Assembly: GCA_003250135.1 (NCBI GenBank)
Contig: QKHF01000232.1
Location: 1-5,987, forward strand
DNA: 5,987 bases
Source: Paracoccaceae bacterium
Lineage (GTDB): Bacteria > Pseudomonadota > Alphaproteobacteria > Rhodobacterales > Rhodobacteraceae
Direction: 5' to 3'
Part shown: positions 5,403 through 5,987 of the stretch, piece after piece
How the letters are laid out: the number at the start of each line of letters is the position of its first letter
Numbering within the stretch: position 1 is the stretch's first letter
Notes under the pieces: generated by a model
Databases searched by the model: none
Seen by the model: the letters and a program-made list of their open reading frames with translations, nothing else
What the model was told of the DNA's origin: nothing
Position numbers and translations under genes: made by a program

Positions 5403-5987
5403 ATGACTGTGCTTGACGATATGAACGCCAAAGAGGGCGTCGAGCAGGAGACGCTGGACGCGGTGCGGTCGATCTCCGGCAAGTACAAATACGGCTGGAC
5501 CAGCGATGTGGAGATGGAGTTCGCGCCCCAGGGCCTTAACGAGGACATCGTGCGGCTGATCTCGGAGAAGAAGCACGAGCCCGAGTGGCTGCTGGAATGG
5601 CGTCTCGCCGCCTATCGCCGCTGGCTGGAGCAGCCGGAGCCCGATTGGGCGATGCTGAAGATCGAGCCGATCGATTATCAGGCGCAGTATTACTACGCCC
5701 AGCCCAAAGGGTTCGACGAGAAACCGAAGTCTTTAGATGAGGTCGATCCGGAGCTGCTGCGCACCTACGAAAAGCTCGGCATCCCATTGAAAGAGCAGAT
5801 GATTCTGGCCGGCGTCGAAGGCGCAGAGGCCGCGCCCGCCGAGGGCCGCAAGGTCGCCGTCGACGCTGTGTTCGACTCGGTCTCGGTCGGCACGACCTTC
5901 AAGAAGGAACTGGCCGCGGCCGGCGTCATCTTCTGCTCGATCTCGGAGGCGGTGCAGGACCATCCCGAACTGGTGAAGAAATATCTC
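5403..5987 (+). CDS. sufB: Fe-S assembly scaffold SufB, N-terminal part
   Basis: The first 195 codons are present; the gene runs off the right edge (family length about 480). SufB is the scaffold subunit of the cytoplasmic SufBC2D complex, on which Fe-S clusters are built with ATP from SufC. Family sequence is clear: KYKYGWTSDVEMEFAPQGL (27-45), EPEWLLEWRLAAYRRWL (60-76), the WAMLKIEPIDYQAQYYYAQPK stretch around 82-102, then KLGIPLKEQ, VFDSVSVGTTFKKEL, and GVIFCSISEAVQDHPELVKKYL at the edge. The ATG at 5403 follows GAGGA (5392-5396) by 6 bases. It lies 17 bases after the desulfurase stop, so it is the third gene of the iscR operon. sufC and sufD are expected downstream, outside the window. 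The later half, with the persulfide-accepting cysteine, cannot be judged. Confidence 0.96.
   Translation, partial: MTVLDDMNAKEGVEQETLDAVRSISGKYKYGWTSDVEMEFAPQGLNEDIVRLISEKKHEPEWLLEWRLAAYRRWLEQPEPDWAMLKIEPIDYQAQYYYAQPKGFDEKPKSLDEVDPELLRTYEKLGIPLKEQMILAGVEGAEAAPAEGRKVAVDAVFDSVSVGTTFKKELAAAGVIFCSISEAVQDHPELVKKYL

Noticed and set aside
1..5987. CRISPR array, insertion sequence, phage or defence genes
   Set aside because: No spaced direct repeats, terminal inverted repeats or transposase/nuclease-like frames were seen; every long frame with family likeness is housekeeping.

Overview
The window is GC-rich chromosomal DNA (clearly above 60% by eye) that looks like core genome of an alphaproteobacterium. 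The pointers are the gene order iscR, then a NifS/IscS-type cysteine desulfurase, then sufB; an IscR with the alphaproteobacterial C-x7-C-x6-C-x2-H spacing; and the nearby anmK/tyrS pair. A Caulobacterales, Maricaulales or Parvularculales type lineage is my best guess, from recalled synteny only. No mobile element, phage gene, CRISPR array, tRNA or rRNA was seen. Almost every base is accounted for by seven genes, two of them cut by the window edges.

Layout. Positions 1-309 (+) hold the C-terminal end of an AsmA/YhdP-like envelope protein. It converges, with an 8-base gap, on tyrS (318-1574, -), the tyrosyl-tRNA synthetase. A 97-base divergent spacer separates tyrS from anmK (1672-2814, +), the anhydro-N-acetylmuramic acid kinase of cell-wall recycling. 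anmK converges, with a 3-base gap, on a small alpha/beta hydrolase of the COG2945 type (2818-3486, -). A 214-base divergent spacer (3487-3700) then leads into the iron-sulfur cluster assembly operon: iscR (3701-4180), the cysteine desulfurase (4177-5385, overlapping iscR by 4 bases) and sufB (5403 to beyond the right edge).

The most interesting part is the 3487-3700 spacer. It carries a good match to the IscR type 1 operator (3530-3554). Directly abutting it is a second dyad (3555-3571) that resembles the Irr control element (ICE) of alphaproteobacteria. The two lie over the predicted -35 and -10 elements of the iscR-suf promoter, and a divergent promoter for the hydrolase can be drawn through the same bases. 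This suggests that Fe-S status (IscR) and possibly heme/iron status (Irr) are both read at one promoter, and that the hydrolase may share the control.

The cysteine desulfurase keeps the PLP lysine and catalytic cysteine but departs from E. coli IscS in three places. About 22 extra residues precede the HTDATQ motif, about 8 residues are missing before the conserved histidine, and alanine replaces the PLP-contacting asparagine. I see no wholly new system; the unusual desulfurase and the compact double operator are the items worth a second look.
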